The position numbers and the translations under genes are program-made. A stretch of 64,000 bases of DNA. Source: Cliona cf. orientalis (Eukaryota; Porifera; Demospongiae; Clionaida; Clionaidae). The notes under the pieces were generated by a model. The model was not told where the DNA came from and did no database searches. It saw only the letters and a program-made list of their open reading frames with translations. Positions 34,626 to 46,498 of the stretch are shown here, one piece after another (the first letter of the stretch is position 1; each line of letters starts with the position of its first letter). Location of the stretch: NCBI GenBank assembly GCA_963930775.1, contig OZ005693.1, forward strand, positions 310,001 through 374,000, in the 5' to 3' direction.

Positions 34626-36324
34626 ACATATCATTCATACACATGCACCTTATTTATCCAAATGTAGCAACACGGATGACCAGCTTGTGTTTCGTTTGGC
34701 CTCTCCAGTCATCTCTGCCAGTTTCCAGTGTGATACTTGTACCACATCCAACCTCTCCACTCCAGTACAAGTCATATTCAAACACACACCCTATGATCAG
34801 GTATCGTATCCATGGGTGGCTTCTGAAAATTGTTTTTCAAGTTATCAACTGATTTCAGGAATGAATAATGCTAATGTATAGTTACTCCACTTTAAAGTAT
34901 CTAGGCTATTCCCCAAGCTAATTTCACCTCTATAATTATATGAGCAATCATGAATTGTAGAGATGAAATTTGCTGGGAAACAATTATAGAGCTTAATTTT
35001 GCATAATATTATAATATTATTATAGTACATGCCATAAATTCCTCATTTCAGGCTCTAGTGGACAGTGATCCTGAAGGCTCAATCGTGTGTGTTTTCTGGG
35101 ACTTTGATGATGAGATTGAGTAAGTACTATGCTACATAGCTATAGCTGGTTGCCCAGCAAATACTTCATCTATAATTGAGAGAGTCTATATACCATGCAT
35201 GCCTAAATTATGGAATAATTTATGCACTTTGTCCTTTTTAGGCAACAGCCTGGAGCCATCCTCTACCCAGGGCGGTGGTCTGATGGAGGTTGTGAGACAA
35301 ACTTCAACTCCACAATGACTGTCTGCAAGTGCAACCATCTCACTCACTTTGCCATCTTGCTCAGTGCTCGACCTCTTGACCTCTCACCAGCAAAAACATT
35401 AGCCTTACAGATTACTGGGTATATTGGAGTGTCCATCTCACTGGTTGCCATGGCAGCAACCGTGTTTATATTCCTTTTCTTGGAGTGCAAAATTAATGCT
35501 AACATTTCCAAAAAGAGGCCTCTTGTTAGGATGCGTAACTACATTCACATTCAACTGTGTGTGACGCTGGCCATTGCTCAGATTATCTTTGTGGCTGGAA
35601 TTGAGCCTCGTTTGGGGGAGGGGCATTTGGTGGGTGGAGTCCCAGTTGGCTGTCGATTGGTGGCTGTTCTCCTCCACTACTGGTTCCTAGTCTCCTTCAT
35701 GTGGATGCTGATGGAGGGCGTGGTTCTCTATGTTGCACTGGTCAGGGTCTTCATCAGTCATCATGCTAGATACATTGCAGCCTTCACTATTACCAGCTAT
35801 GGTAAGACTAGTGTGGAACGCTGTGACACTGAGAAGAATTATCTCCTGTAGCTACATTCCTCCAGGTTTGCCTCTGCTCTATGTTGGTGGTCTCACAGTA
35901 CCTCTGGGCTTTGCTAGGAGTGAGGAGATGAGAAAGTATCACAGCTATGACTATGGCTATGAGCAGGCGTGAGTTTGATCTTCTCTTCTCTTCACATGTG
36001 TAATATCAGATTCTAATGCTTATCATTATTGCATGTCCAGCTGCTATCTGAATCCCACGAACTCATTAAGGTACCATTTAATTGCGTGGGCGTGAGCGTC
36101 AGGAATGGCTAATTCAATTAGCGAATCGTGAAGGGGCGTGGCCAAAGAGGCCATACGAGTGCTTTTGGTCGAAGGTGGGCGTGTCCAGAATCGGCCAGGG
36201 ATGATTATGCGCGTGTAATTAGCGACCGGAAGTGGCCCCTGAAGAAAACACCGGTAATTGCCCACTTCAAAGCAAGATCAAAGCATTCTTTCTTAACTAT
36301 TAACCGCAACGACTTAAAAAAAAA

Positions 36325-39300
36325 ATTAAACACTAAGTAGTTACAACCTAAGATAAAAGAATATGTGAGTGTGTAATGTAATGTTACAACCTAAGATAAA
36401 AGAATATGTGAGCATGTAATGTAATGTTACAACCTAAGATAAAAGAATATGTGAGCGTGTAATGTAATGTAATAAATGTAATGTAATGTAAATAATTCAT
36501 TCGAAGCACAGGAAAAGGTACTGTGCAATAATTTTTATATCAGCATGTAGAGTGGATCAAATGTAAAAATTGAATCGTCTCAGATTTTTGATTTTCGCTT
36601 TCAATTTTGAGATACGAGTCATAGTAGTTTCTGACCACAAAACTATGAATAAAATTACTACTGTCCAGGTGGTGCAATGGTTAAGCTCAGTGTCTACCAA
36701 CCAGTGCCAAATGTGTGCACTGGTTCAAATCCCACACGGGGCCAATTTTTTTCCATCTTTTTTTTTTCATTGCCAGTGATGCTGGGAAGATAGTCTACAT
36801 ACACATTAGTTGCTGTTGCAATATTAGTGAGTTTAAATTTAGTATGGGATGTGTGCAAATTATTAATATTGCCAAACCACCAAATTTACTGTACCAACAC
36901 CAAAAACATCCCATGGCGGATACTCTTTACGTTGGACCTAGGGCCAGGATGAGTACATGTACATGCCCCAAGTCACTCTCAGATATACATTAGTACAAGG
37001 TATTATGACATTATAGTGTGCATAATAATCAATGTTTGTAACTTGACATTTTCTTCCTTACCTGTGCGAACACAAATTTTGTGACATACCTGACCTATTG
37101 TAGCAAACATGTATGATAGGAAATAGTGATGTACTGTGACATTGTTAACTAATAAGTTATTACTCCTCAATAAAATTCTTTTATCTTAGGTTGTGGTTTA
37201 GCTTGTTACAACCTAAGATAAAAGAATATGTGAGTGTGTAATGTAATGTAATAAATGTAATGTAATGTAATGTAATGTAATGTAATGTAAATAATGCATT
37301 CGAAGCCCAGGAAAAGGTATTGTGCAATAATTTTTATATCAGCATGTAGAGTGGATCAAAAATAATAATTGAATCGTCTCAGATTTTTGATTTTCACTTT
37401 CAGTTTTGAAATACGAGTCGTAGTAGTTTCTGACCACTAAAGCATGCAGGAAATGACTTCTATCCAGATGGTGCAATGGTTAAGCTCAGTGTCTGCCAAC
37501 CAGTGTCAAATGCGTGCACTGGTTCGAATCCCACCCGGGGCCAATTTTTTCCATCTTTTTTTTCACTGCCAGTGATGCTGGGAAGGCAGTCTACATACAC
37601 AAATAACATTCCATGGGTGATGCTCCTTATGTTGGATCTAGACTGGGGGATGATTACATATACAAGCCCCAAGTCACTCTCAAATACACAGATCTCAGAT
37701 GTCACATTGTACATTAGTATTATGACGTTATAGTGGGTATAGTAATCAATGTTTGCAAGTTGAGATTTTCTGCCTTACCACATACCTGACCTATTGTAGC
37801 AGACATATATGATAGGAACTGGTGACATACCGTTAACTAATTACTTGTTGATAAAATTCTTTTATCTTAGGTTGTGGTTTAGCTTGTAATAAATGTAATG
37901 TAATGTAATGTAATGTAATGTAATGTAATGTAATGTAATGTAAATAATTCATTCGAAGCACAGGAAAAGGTATTGTGCCATAATTTTTATATCAGCATGT
38001 AGAGTGGATCAAAAATAATAATTGAATCGTCTCAGATTTTTGATTTTCACTTTCAGTTTTGAAATACGAGTCGTAGTAGTTTCTGACCACTAAAGCATGC
38101 AGGAAATGACTTCTGTCCAGATGGTGCAATGGTTAAGCTCAGTGTCTGCCAACCAGTGTCAAATGCGTGCACTGGTTCGAATCCCACCCGGGGCCAATTT
38201 TTTTCCATCTTTTTTTTTACTGCCAGTGATACTGGGAAGGCACACTAATAACATTCCATGGGTGATGCTCCTTTACGTTGGATCTAGACTGGGGAATGAT
38301 TACATATACAAGCCCAAGTCACTCTCAAATACACAGATCTCAGATATCACGTTGTGCATTAGTATTATGATGTTATAGTGGGTATAGTAATCAATGTTTG
38401 CAAGTTGAGATTTTCTGCCTTACCACATACCTGACCTATTGTAGCAGACATATATGATAGGAACCGTTACTGGTTGATAAAATTCTTTTATCTTAGGTTG
38501 TGGTTTAAATGTAATGTAATGTAATGTAATGTAATGTAATGTAAATAATGCATTCGAAGCACAGGAAAAGGTATTGTGCAATAATTTTTATATCAGCATG
38601 TAGAGTGGATCAAAAATAATAATTGAATCGTCTCAGATTTTTGATTTTCACTTTCAGTTTTGAAATACGAGTCGTAGTAGTTTCTGACCACTAAAGCATG
38701 CAGGAAATGACTTCTATCCAGATGGTGCAATGGTTAAGCTCGGTGTCTGCCAACCAGTGTCAAATGCGTGCACTGGTTCGAATCCCACCCGGGGCCAATT
38801 TTTTTCCATCTTTTTTTTCACTGCCAGTGATGCTGGGAAGGCAGTCTACATACACAAATAACATTCCATGGGTGATGCTCCTTATGTTGGATCTAGACTG
38901 GGGGATGATTACATATACAAGCCCCAAGTCACTCTCAAATACACAGATCTCAGATGTCACGTTGTATATTAGTATTATGACGTTATAGTGGGTATAGTAA
39001 TCAATGTTTGCAAGTTGAGATTTTCTGCCTTACCACATACCTGACCTATTGTAGCAGACATATATGATAGGAACTGGTGACATACCGTTAACTAATTACT
39101 TGTTGATAAAATTCTTTTATCTTAGGTTGTGGTTTAGCTTGTTACAACCTAAGATAAAAGAATATGTGAGTGTGTAATGTAATGTAATAAATGTAATGTA
39201 ATGTAATGTAATGTAATGTAAATAATGCATTCGAAGGACAGGAAAAGGTATTGTGCAATAATTTTTATATCAGCATGTAGAGTGGATCAAAAATAATAAT

Positions 39301-39815
39301 TGAATCGTCTCAGATTTTTGATTTTCACTTTCAGTTTTGAAATATGAGTCGTAGTAGTTTCTGACCACTAAAGCATGCAGGAAATGACTTCTATCCAGAT
39401 GGTGCAATGGTTAAGCTCGGTGTCTGCCAACCAGTGTCAAATGCGTGCACTGGTTCGAATCCCACCCGGGGCCAATTTTTTTCCATCTTTTTTTTTCACT
39501 GCCAGTGATGCTGGGAAGGCAGTCTACATACACAAATAATATTCCATGGGTGATGCTCCTTATGTTGGATCTAGACTGGGGGATGATTACATATACAAGC
39601 CCCAAGTCACTCTCAAATACACAGATCTCAGATGTCACGTTGTACATTAGTATTATGACGTTATAGTGGGTATAGTAATCAATGTTTGCAAGTTGAGATT
39701 TTCTGCCTTACCACATACCTGACCTATTGTAGCAGACATATATGATAGGAACTGGTGACATACCGTTAACTAATTACTTGTTGATAAAATTCTTTTATCT
39801 TAGGTTATGGTTTAG
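36325..39815. repeat. Tandem TIR repeats with tRNA-like boxes (5 units)
   Basis: Five units of about 600-770 bp. Complete ones start TTACAACCTAAGATAAAAGA and end with the near complement (TTCTTTTATCTTAGGTTGT), at 36427-37200, 37204-37885, 37886-38505, 38505-39139 and 39140-39815; units 3 and 4 lack the left TIR. Three truncated starts lie at 36341-36426. Each unit has a (TAATG)n array, then a block containing TGGTGCAATGGTTAAG and GGTTCGAATCCCACCCGG, which resemble the A and B boxes of a tRNA promoter and end in GGGGCCA (about 36670-36745, 37465-37545, 38118-38200, 38718-38800, 39393-39475). The stems do not pair as a tRNA, so this is a SINE-like or decayed tRNA segment, not a gene. Confidence 0.75.
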
Positions 39816-39826
39816 CTTGAAATTAC

Positions 39827-42800
39827 ACACTAAGTAGAAAAAAAAATAAAATAAAAATTCATGGGGGGTTTGGGAGCACTTGGGGAGATAATTTTTACAT
39901 GAGCACGCAGAATGGGTCGAAACTAGAGATTTGACCCTGGGGAATTTTGATTCATGTCTTAGAATTAAAGTTACGGCCCTTTAAAGTTTACCCATATGTT
40001 TGTACAGGGAAGCTGTGTGTTTGCAATGTTTTGAGTCCCGGTGTGCGTTATTTAGAAAATCGCTAGTCCAGTACATGCATAGGCTACCATGGAGCTGGTA
40101 TTGTATCCAGAGACTTGCTGAATGGATGAGGAATCAGTCACAACAGTAACTCTCCCGTTTTTGCTGAGAGGTAGGTGGGGTAATATAGCTGTAGTTTTAC
40201 ATTATGTATGTGTGAATGTGTGGGAAAGTACATCTAGTTGAGAAACAACTAAAATTGTTTTGTGCTTTTGGCGGCCTTGTGTGTGTGCTGTGGTGATCTT
40301 GAGTACTAGTAGGAAGTAACGTATTGCAGTGGCCACAGGTACTGAACCTCTTCCTCTAGCCTTGTGTGTGTGCTGTTGAGTACTAGTAGGAATTAACGTA
40401 TTGCAGCGGCCACTGGTACTGAACCTCTCAACACTGATCATATACTCTGAGTTTTCTAGGCTCTATTAAGAGCATAGACGGCTTTGTTTCCGATTGTATG
40501 GGCATCCAGCTCAACTATGTGGTGGTTTCTGGACAATTTTTTTACAGTAATACTCGGGATGACTATAACAATATTATGTATACTGTAGCGTGTGAATATT
40601 ATATACATGCATGTTTCTAATTGTGCTTAGTGTGCATGGTAGCTCCTTAGATGATTTCCAGCAAGCTCTAACTGCGCCTGCGGCGCAGTTAGAGCGGGTG
40701 GAAATCATCTAAGGTACTTGGTATTGTTACTATGGTATACCAATGCTACATGTAAATTGTACAGGCACTCTACACTGATTAAATTATTGTGGGCTAGGGT
40801 CACTATTTTGAACATGACTTGACTATGGATGCTCTACTCTACTGAAGAATGGTTTTAATGACATTAGATGTTGTTACCATAGTAATATTATACCAAAATT
40901 AATGTACATAAAGTATATTGCAGTGTATGTATACTGCATGGTAAACAATCAATGTAAAGTAAGCCTGAGTGCATATTAATTTGTGCGAACCTATACAATG
41001 CAGGTACGTATACTTATGTGCCGCAATTTTTTTTCTGCTTAGTGTGCACGGTAGCTTGAAAAAAGCAAATTTAAATAAATAATCTAATTCATGGGGGGTT
41101 TGGGAGCACTTGGGAGGATAATTTTTACATGGGCACGCAGAATGGGTCGAAACTAGAGATTTGATCCCGGGGAATTTTGATTCACGCCTTAGAATTAAAG
41201 TTACGGCCCTTTGAAGTTACCCCCATATGTTTGTATAGGAAGCCATGCGTTTGCAATGTTTTCCGCCCACGCGCTACGTGAGGGGCGGGGCCACGCGCGC
41301 ACATCAGCGTGACGACCATTACCCACTTTGGTCAAAATTGATATATAGGCTGCCTACTTGCATTGTATGCCTCTACTATGCATCCAGCTCAACTATGTGG
41401 TGGTTTTCGGACAATTTTTTTTCTGCTTAGTGTTCTGGTTGCCTTGTTACACACTAAGTAGAAAAAAAAAAAAAGATTTCCATTATTGGGACTCTGGGGA
41501 GCGGTTGGGACCGTAAGTTTTATATGGGCACGCAGAATGGCTCAAATTATGAACTTTGATCGAGAGACTTTTTTGATTCACACCCTAGAATTAAAGTTAT
41601 GGCTCTTTGAAGTTTGTATAAGAAGCCATTCACTTGCAATGTTTGCCAAAAAAATTTTACGGGCACGCGAAAAAAAATTTACGGGCGCGCGGCGTACGTT
41701 GACGACCCTTTACCGAACATTGTGCATATTGCTTGTTTGGGTGCCTGCTTGCATTGTATGGCTCTACTATGCATCCAGCTCTACTGTGTGGTGGTTTTCG
41801 GACCATTTTTTTCTGCTTAGTGTATCCAGAGACTTGCTGAATGGATGAAGAATCAGCCACAACAGTAACTGTCACGTTTTTGCTGAAAGGTATGTGGGGG
41901 TAATACAGTTATAATTCAAGTTTCGTTTAATACGCTCTATTAGGAACATAGATGGCCTTGTTTTCGATTGTATGGGCATCCAGCTCAACTATATGGTGGT
42001 TTCTGGACAATTTTTTTACAGTAATACTCGGGATGACTATAATATTATTATACTGTAGTGTGTGAATATTACTAGTATACATGCATGTTTCTAATTATGT
42101 GGCACTTTTATCTGCTTAGTGTGCATGGTAGCTCCTTAGATGATTTCCAACAAGCTCTAACTGCACCGCAGGCGCAGTTAGAGCAGGTGGAAATCATCTC
42201 AGGTACTTGGTATTGTTACTATGGTTTACCAATGCTAAATCGTACAGCCACTGTACACTGATTAAATTATTGTGGGCTAGGGTAGCTGTTTTGAACATGA
42301 CTTGACTATGGATGCTCTACTGAAGAATGTTTTTAGTGACATTAGATGTTGTTACCATAGTAATATATACCAAATGCAGATAAAGTATTGCAGTGTATGT
42401 ATCTACATGGTAACGATCAATATAAAGTAAGCCTAAGTGCATATTAATTTGTGCAAACCTATACAATGCAGGTACGTATACTTATGTGCCGCAGTTTTTT
42501 TTTCTGCTTAGTGTGCACGGTAGCTTGTTAAACACTAAGTAGAAAAAAAAAAAGAATTTAAAGTAATGAAATGTTTGAGACTCTGGGAAAACATTCACGA
42601 CAAATTATTGATATGAGCATGCAGAATGGGTCAAAACTAGAAGTTTCTAGGAAGCGGAATTTTGATTCACACTTTAGAATTAAAGTTACGGCCCTTTGAA
42701 GTTTCCCCATATGTTTGTACAGGGAAGCCATGCGTTTGCAATGTTTTCCGCCCACGCGCTACGTGAAAAACGGGAAATTCCCGTGGTGTGCGTTATTTAG

Positions 42801-44298
42801 AAAATTTCTCAAAATTGGAGTATAGGTTGTTTGCTTGCTTTGTAAGGCTCTACATTGCATCCTAGGTGTATTATGTGGATTTCTGATGACTTTTTACCAA
42901 CTTTTTGACAAAATTGAAGTTTAGGTTGCCTGCTTGCATTGTATGGTTCTCTACTGTGCATCCAGCTCAATTACTAAGTTTCCGGACAATTTTTTTTTTC
43001 TGCTTAGTGTTCAGGTCGCCTTGAAATTAAACACTAAGTAGTTACACACTAAGTAGAAAAAAAGACACAAAAATAATTCATGGAGGGATTGGGAGCACTT
43101 GGGAACGTAATTTTTTCATGGGCACGCAGAATGGGTCGAAAAACGAGATTTGACATGAGAAAATTTTGATTCACGCCTTAGAATTAAAGTTACGGCCCTT
43201 TAAAGTTTACCCATATGTTTGTACAGCGAAGCCATGTGTTTGCAATGTTTTGAGTCCCGGTGTGCGTTATTTAGAAAATCGCTAGTCCAGTACATGCATA
43301 GGCTACCATGGAGCTGGTATTGTATCCAGAGACTTGCTGAATGGATGAGGAAGCAGTCACAACAGTAACTCTCCCGTTTTTGCTGAGAGGTAGGTGGGGT
43401 GATACAGCTATAGTTTTACATTTTGTATGTGTGGATCAGTGTGTGGGAAAATACATCTAATTGAGCTCTAGAAACATAACTAACTAAAATTGTTTTGTGC
43501 TTCTCCCCTAGCCTTGTGTGTGTGCTGTGGTGATCTTGAGTACTAGTACAAAGTAACGTGTTACAGTGGCCACAGGTACTGAACCTCTTCCCCTAGCCTT
43601 GTGTGTGTGCTGTGGTGATCTTGAGTACTAGTAGGAAGTAACGTATTGCAGCGGCCACTGGTACTGAACCTCTCAACACTGATCATATACTCTGTGTTTT
43701 CTAGGCTCTATTAGGAGCATAGATGGCCTTGTTTCCGATTGTATGGGCATCCAGCTCAACTATGTGGTGGTTTCTGGATTACAGTAATACTCGGGATGAC
43801 TATAATAATATTACTATACTGTAGCGTGTGAATATTATATACATGCATGTTTCTAATTATGTGGAACTTTTTGTGCTTAGTGTGCATGGTAGCTCCTTAG
43901 ATGATTTCCTTAGATGATTTCCAGCAAGCTCTAACTGCGCCTGCAGCGCAGTTAGAGCGGGTGGAAATCACCTGAGGTACTTGGTATTGTTACTATGGTA
44001 TACCAATGCTAAATCGTACAGGCACTGTACATTGATTAAATTATTGTGGGCTAGGGTAGCTGTTTTGAACATGACTTGACTATCTCCGGGATGCTCTACT
44101 CTACTGAAGAATGGTTTTAGTGACATTAGATGTTGTTACCATAGTAATATATACCAAATGTACATAAAGTATTGCAGTGTATGTATGTGCATGGTAAACA
44201 ATCAATGTAAAGTAAGCCTAAGTGCATATTAATTTGTGCGAACCTATACAATGCAGGTACGTATACTTATGTGCCGCAGTTTTTTTTCTGCTTAGTGT
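39827..44298. repeat. Cluster of ACACTAAGTAG-terminated repeats
   Basis: Units begin ACACTAAGTAGAAAAAAA and end TTTTTTTCTGCTTAGTGT (inverted). Copies: 39827-41045, about 41060-41433, 41451-41823 running on to a second end at 42514, 42532-43010 and 43031-44298. Short copies (about 390 bp) have a common core (GGGAGCACTTGGG, GCACGCAGAATGG, AGAATTAAAGTTACGGCCCT, GCATCCAGCTCAACTATGTG). Long copies add TATCCAGAGACTTGCTGAATG and a strong hairpin with arms GATGATTTCCAGC and GGTGGAAATCATC around CTCTAACTGCGCC (40645-40714, 42134-42201, 43895-43975). Further copies lie at 44316-50099 and 50112-50478. Non-coding apart from the unit described at 44821-46498. Confidence 0.75.
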
Positions 44299-44615
44299 GC
44301 ATGGTAGCTTGTTACACACTAAGTAGAAAAAAACAAAATAAATTAATTCACGGGGGGGTTGGGAGCACTTGAGGAGATCATTTTTACATGGGCATGCAGA
44401 ATGGGTCATAACTAGAAATTTGACCTTGGGGAATTTTGATTCACACCCTAGAGTGAAAGTTACAGCACTTTCAAGTTTGCCCATATGTTTGTGTAGGGAA
44501 GCCACACATTTGCAATGTTATGAGTCCCGGTGTGCGTTATTTAGAACGTGCTCGCATATCAGCGCATGCGCAGGGCATTAATGAGTCCCGGTGTGCGTTA
44601 TTTAGAACGCGTCTG

Positions 44616-44622
44616 TATATAA
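44616..44622 (+). promoter_or_regulatory. TATA-like box upstream of the zinc-ribbon/OTU unit
   Basis: TATATAA lies about 200 bp before the ATG at 44821, after two copies of ATGAGTCCCGGTGTGCGTTA (44520, 44580). A possible 5'-UTR intron runs from the GTAAGT near 44741 to an AG shortly before the ATG. Inferred from position only. Confidence 0.4.
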
Positions 44623-44820
44623 GTGCGTGCGTAGGACGTTGGAGCTCAGTTCCTCGTGTCTTCTTGTCTATCCGTTTCTGAAAAGAATCGTGGTTAGGAG
44701 GGTGCAGTCGAACTTTTCATCGTTTTCACCAAGTGTTCTAAGTAAGTATAAAGTATAGCAATCATTTACAATTTTTAGCGTTTGGTAGGCACAGTTAAAT
44801 TTTGTTGACAAGCTTGCCAA

Positions 44821-45567
44821 ATGCCTGTCCGTGCTAAGCTATGTAGCGTATGTGGCGCAGTGAACAACGTTCGTGCTATGGCCTGTATTAGTTGTGGGGA
44901 GAGCTTTAGGAAGCAAGCCCGTCCTCGTGGGACTACCCGACAAGCTGGCTATGGTAGGCAATGCCCAGAGTTTCATGATACCATCATAGTAGAGCTTCCA
45001 AGTGATTGGTGCCACTCTAATGAATTGGTGAACATTGATGATGAGCTGCTAGATGCCTGCGCACGTAGAATTTCACAGCAGCGTACCTTTGATCAGAAGC
45101 CACTGGGTTTAGCTGTGTGTTACGGGTGTGGCCATCTATTGTGGAGTAGAGTTGATGGTGGTCACACCTTTCTTGTGGACAAGCCCAGTGGCATGAGCGA
45201 AGATGAGGCGCCTGCAAGTGCTTACTTGCGAGCTGTACCTAGCTGTACAGTAGGATTTGTGTAAACTGAGAGGGGTACATCAACTAAAGAACGATGGTAC
45301 TCCTGTCCCTATTGTAGGTGCAATACTATTCTATCAAACCAGCATATTGGGTGTGTCCTTGATCATAGTTTAAATGTGAAGCCTATCAATGAGTGGGATA
45401 TGAGCTTTCCCACGGAGATACATTCTCTAGCAAACCAATATGAGCGTGGACAGATATCTATCTGTGGCTTATTTTCTAGTACTGTCAGGACTCAGTATCG
45501 CCATTTTCAAGGTGAAGTCAATGCTATCACAAGGCTAGATAAGCATTATCATGGCCTGTTTGGATAG
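44821..45567 (+). pseudogene. Cys-rich zinc-ribbon ORF of the OTU-bearing repeat, interrupted once
   Basis: An ATG-initiated frame of 249 codons, interrupted once about 60% along, within the expanded ACACTAAGTAG copy. The N-terminus has CSVCGAVNNVRAMACISCGE, a CxxC...CxxC zinc ribbon, followed by a basic RPRGTTRQAGYG stretch; later come CYGCGHLLWSR and SCPYCRCNTIL, further Cys pairs suggesting metal binding. The last codons overlap the next ORF by 17 nt. I do not recognise a named family. The basic linker and ribbons suggest nucleic-acid binding, for example a transposon-encoded DNA-binding protein. Whether it is expressed, or the product of the upstream part alone functions, cannot be told. 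Confidence 0.6.
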
Positions 45568-46498
45568 CAGTGGACAACCCCCTAGTAAAGTGCTTAAGCT
45601 TAGCACTTTCAATAATTCCCCTTGTACAGATGAGCCATCTGTTCATAGTAACATAAATAGTGCCTGTATTCATTTGCTGCAAAGAGTGCAGCAGTTACTT
45701 GGTGCCTCTCCACTGAGTGTGCTCACTACTACACTTTCATTAAATTCCATACAGGAGGTTATTGACTCTTTGAATGGTATGCATGAGGCTTTTGAAGTCA
45801 TTGCACAAGCTGTTAATGCACTACCTCCAGTCTATGCTACCAATCTGCCAGCTTTACCCACAGCTGTGTCTGTTGGCATTCAATGTCACCCACTAATGTT
45901 ACAAAGATACAAGCCTGTGTTGACAACAGGGGATGGGGATTGCATGTACCATGCCCTCTCTAGAGTTGTGTGTGGTAGTGAGTGCCTTTCAAAGATTTTC
46001 AGATTATTGATTGCATATGCAGCTGTCAAATACAGGGATGTTCTGATTCAAGCCCTGCAACATGCATTCCCTACGGACCCCTACGGAAATCATGTGCGTA
46101 AAGCCAACACCCTCATCGTTGATGCATTACGTATTGGATCCTGGGGAAGTGACTTCCACTTGTTTCCATTATCACTTCTCCTAGACAGGCCAATATTTAC
46201 ATATGTGTATTTCTACACCACTAGTGAGGACTGTATGAAGACTCTTATGCTAGCAGATATTGACGATGTTCATGTGTTTGCTCAGAAATTTCTTGCATTT
46301 GCTTCAGGTACAAGACAACACCTACAGTGGTGCAGTAGTGCACGTAGAGCCTTGCTCATGTCAGGTGATGTTACAACACTACCACACTTGCCACTAGCAC
46401 TGTTTTTTGCACACAGTCACTTCACAGCACTAGTGCCTTTGTCATCCTCTGTCCTCCAGCATCTACCCATCCCATTTGGTAAAGTCTTGGATGACTAA
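45551..46498 (+). CDS. OTU-family cysteine protease (deubiquitinase-like), repeat-borne
   Basis: A 315-aa intact ORF. Residues about 120-295 form an OTU domain: TTGDGDCMYHALSR places the catalytic Asp128 and Cys131 in the classic D-G-D-C box; GSWGSDFHLFPLS (196-208) is the conserved middle motif; AHSHFTAL supplies the catalytic His290. The N-terminal 110 residues are Ser/Thr-rich with no recognised domain. OTU enzymes cleave ubiquitin chains and are often carried by large eukaryotic transposons as accessory proteins. It overlaps the zinc-ribbon ORF by 17 nt in another frame, suggesting one transcript with re-initiation, or decay of a fused protein. It lies inside a TIR-bounded repeat, so it is probably transposon cargo and not a host gene. 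Confidence 0.8.
   Translation: MACLDSSGQPPSKVLKLSTFNNSPCTDEPSVHSNINSACIHLLQRVQQLLGASPLSVLTTTLSLNSIQEVIDSLNGMHEAFEVIAQAVNALPPVYATNLPALPTAVSVGIQCHPLMLQRYKPVLTTGDGDCMYHALSRVVCGSECLSKIFRLLIAYAAVKYRDVLIQALQHAFPTDPYGNHVRKANTLIVDALRIGSWGSDFHLFPLSLLLDRPIFTYVYFYTTSEDCMKTLMLADIDDVHVFAQKFLAFASGTRQHLQWCSSARRALLMSGDVTTLPHLPLALFFAHSHFTALVPLSSSVLQHLPIPFGKVLDD

Noticed and set aside
37465-39475. tRNA genes in the 36-40 kb repeats
   Set aside because: A- and B-box-like motifs exist, but acceptor, anticodon and T stems do not pair, so at most SINE-like.
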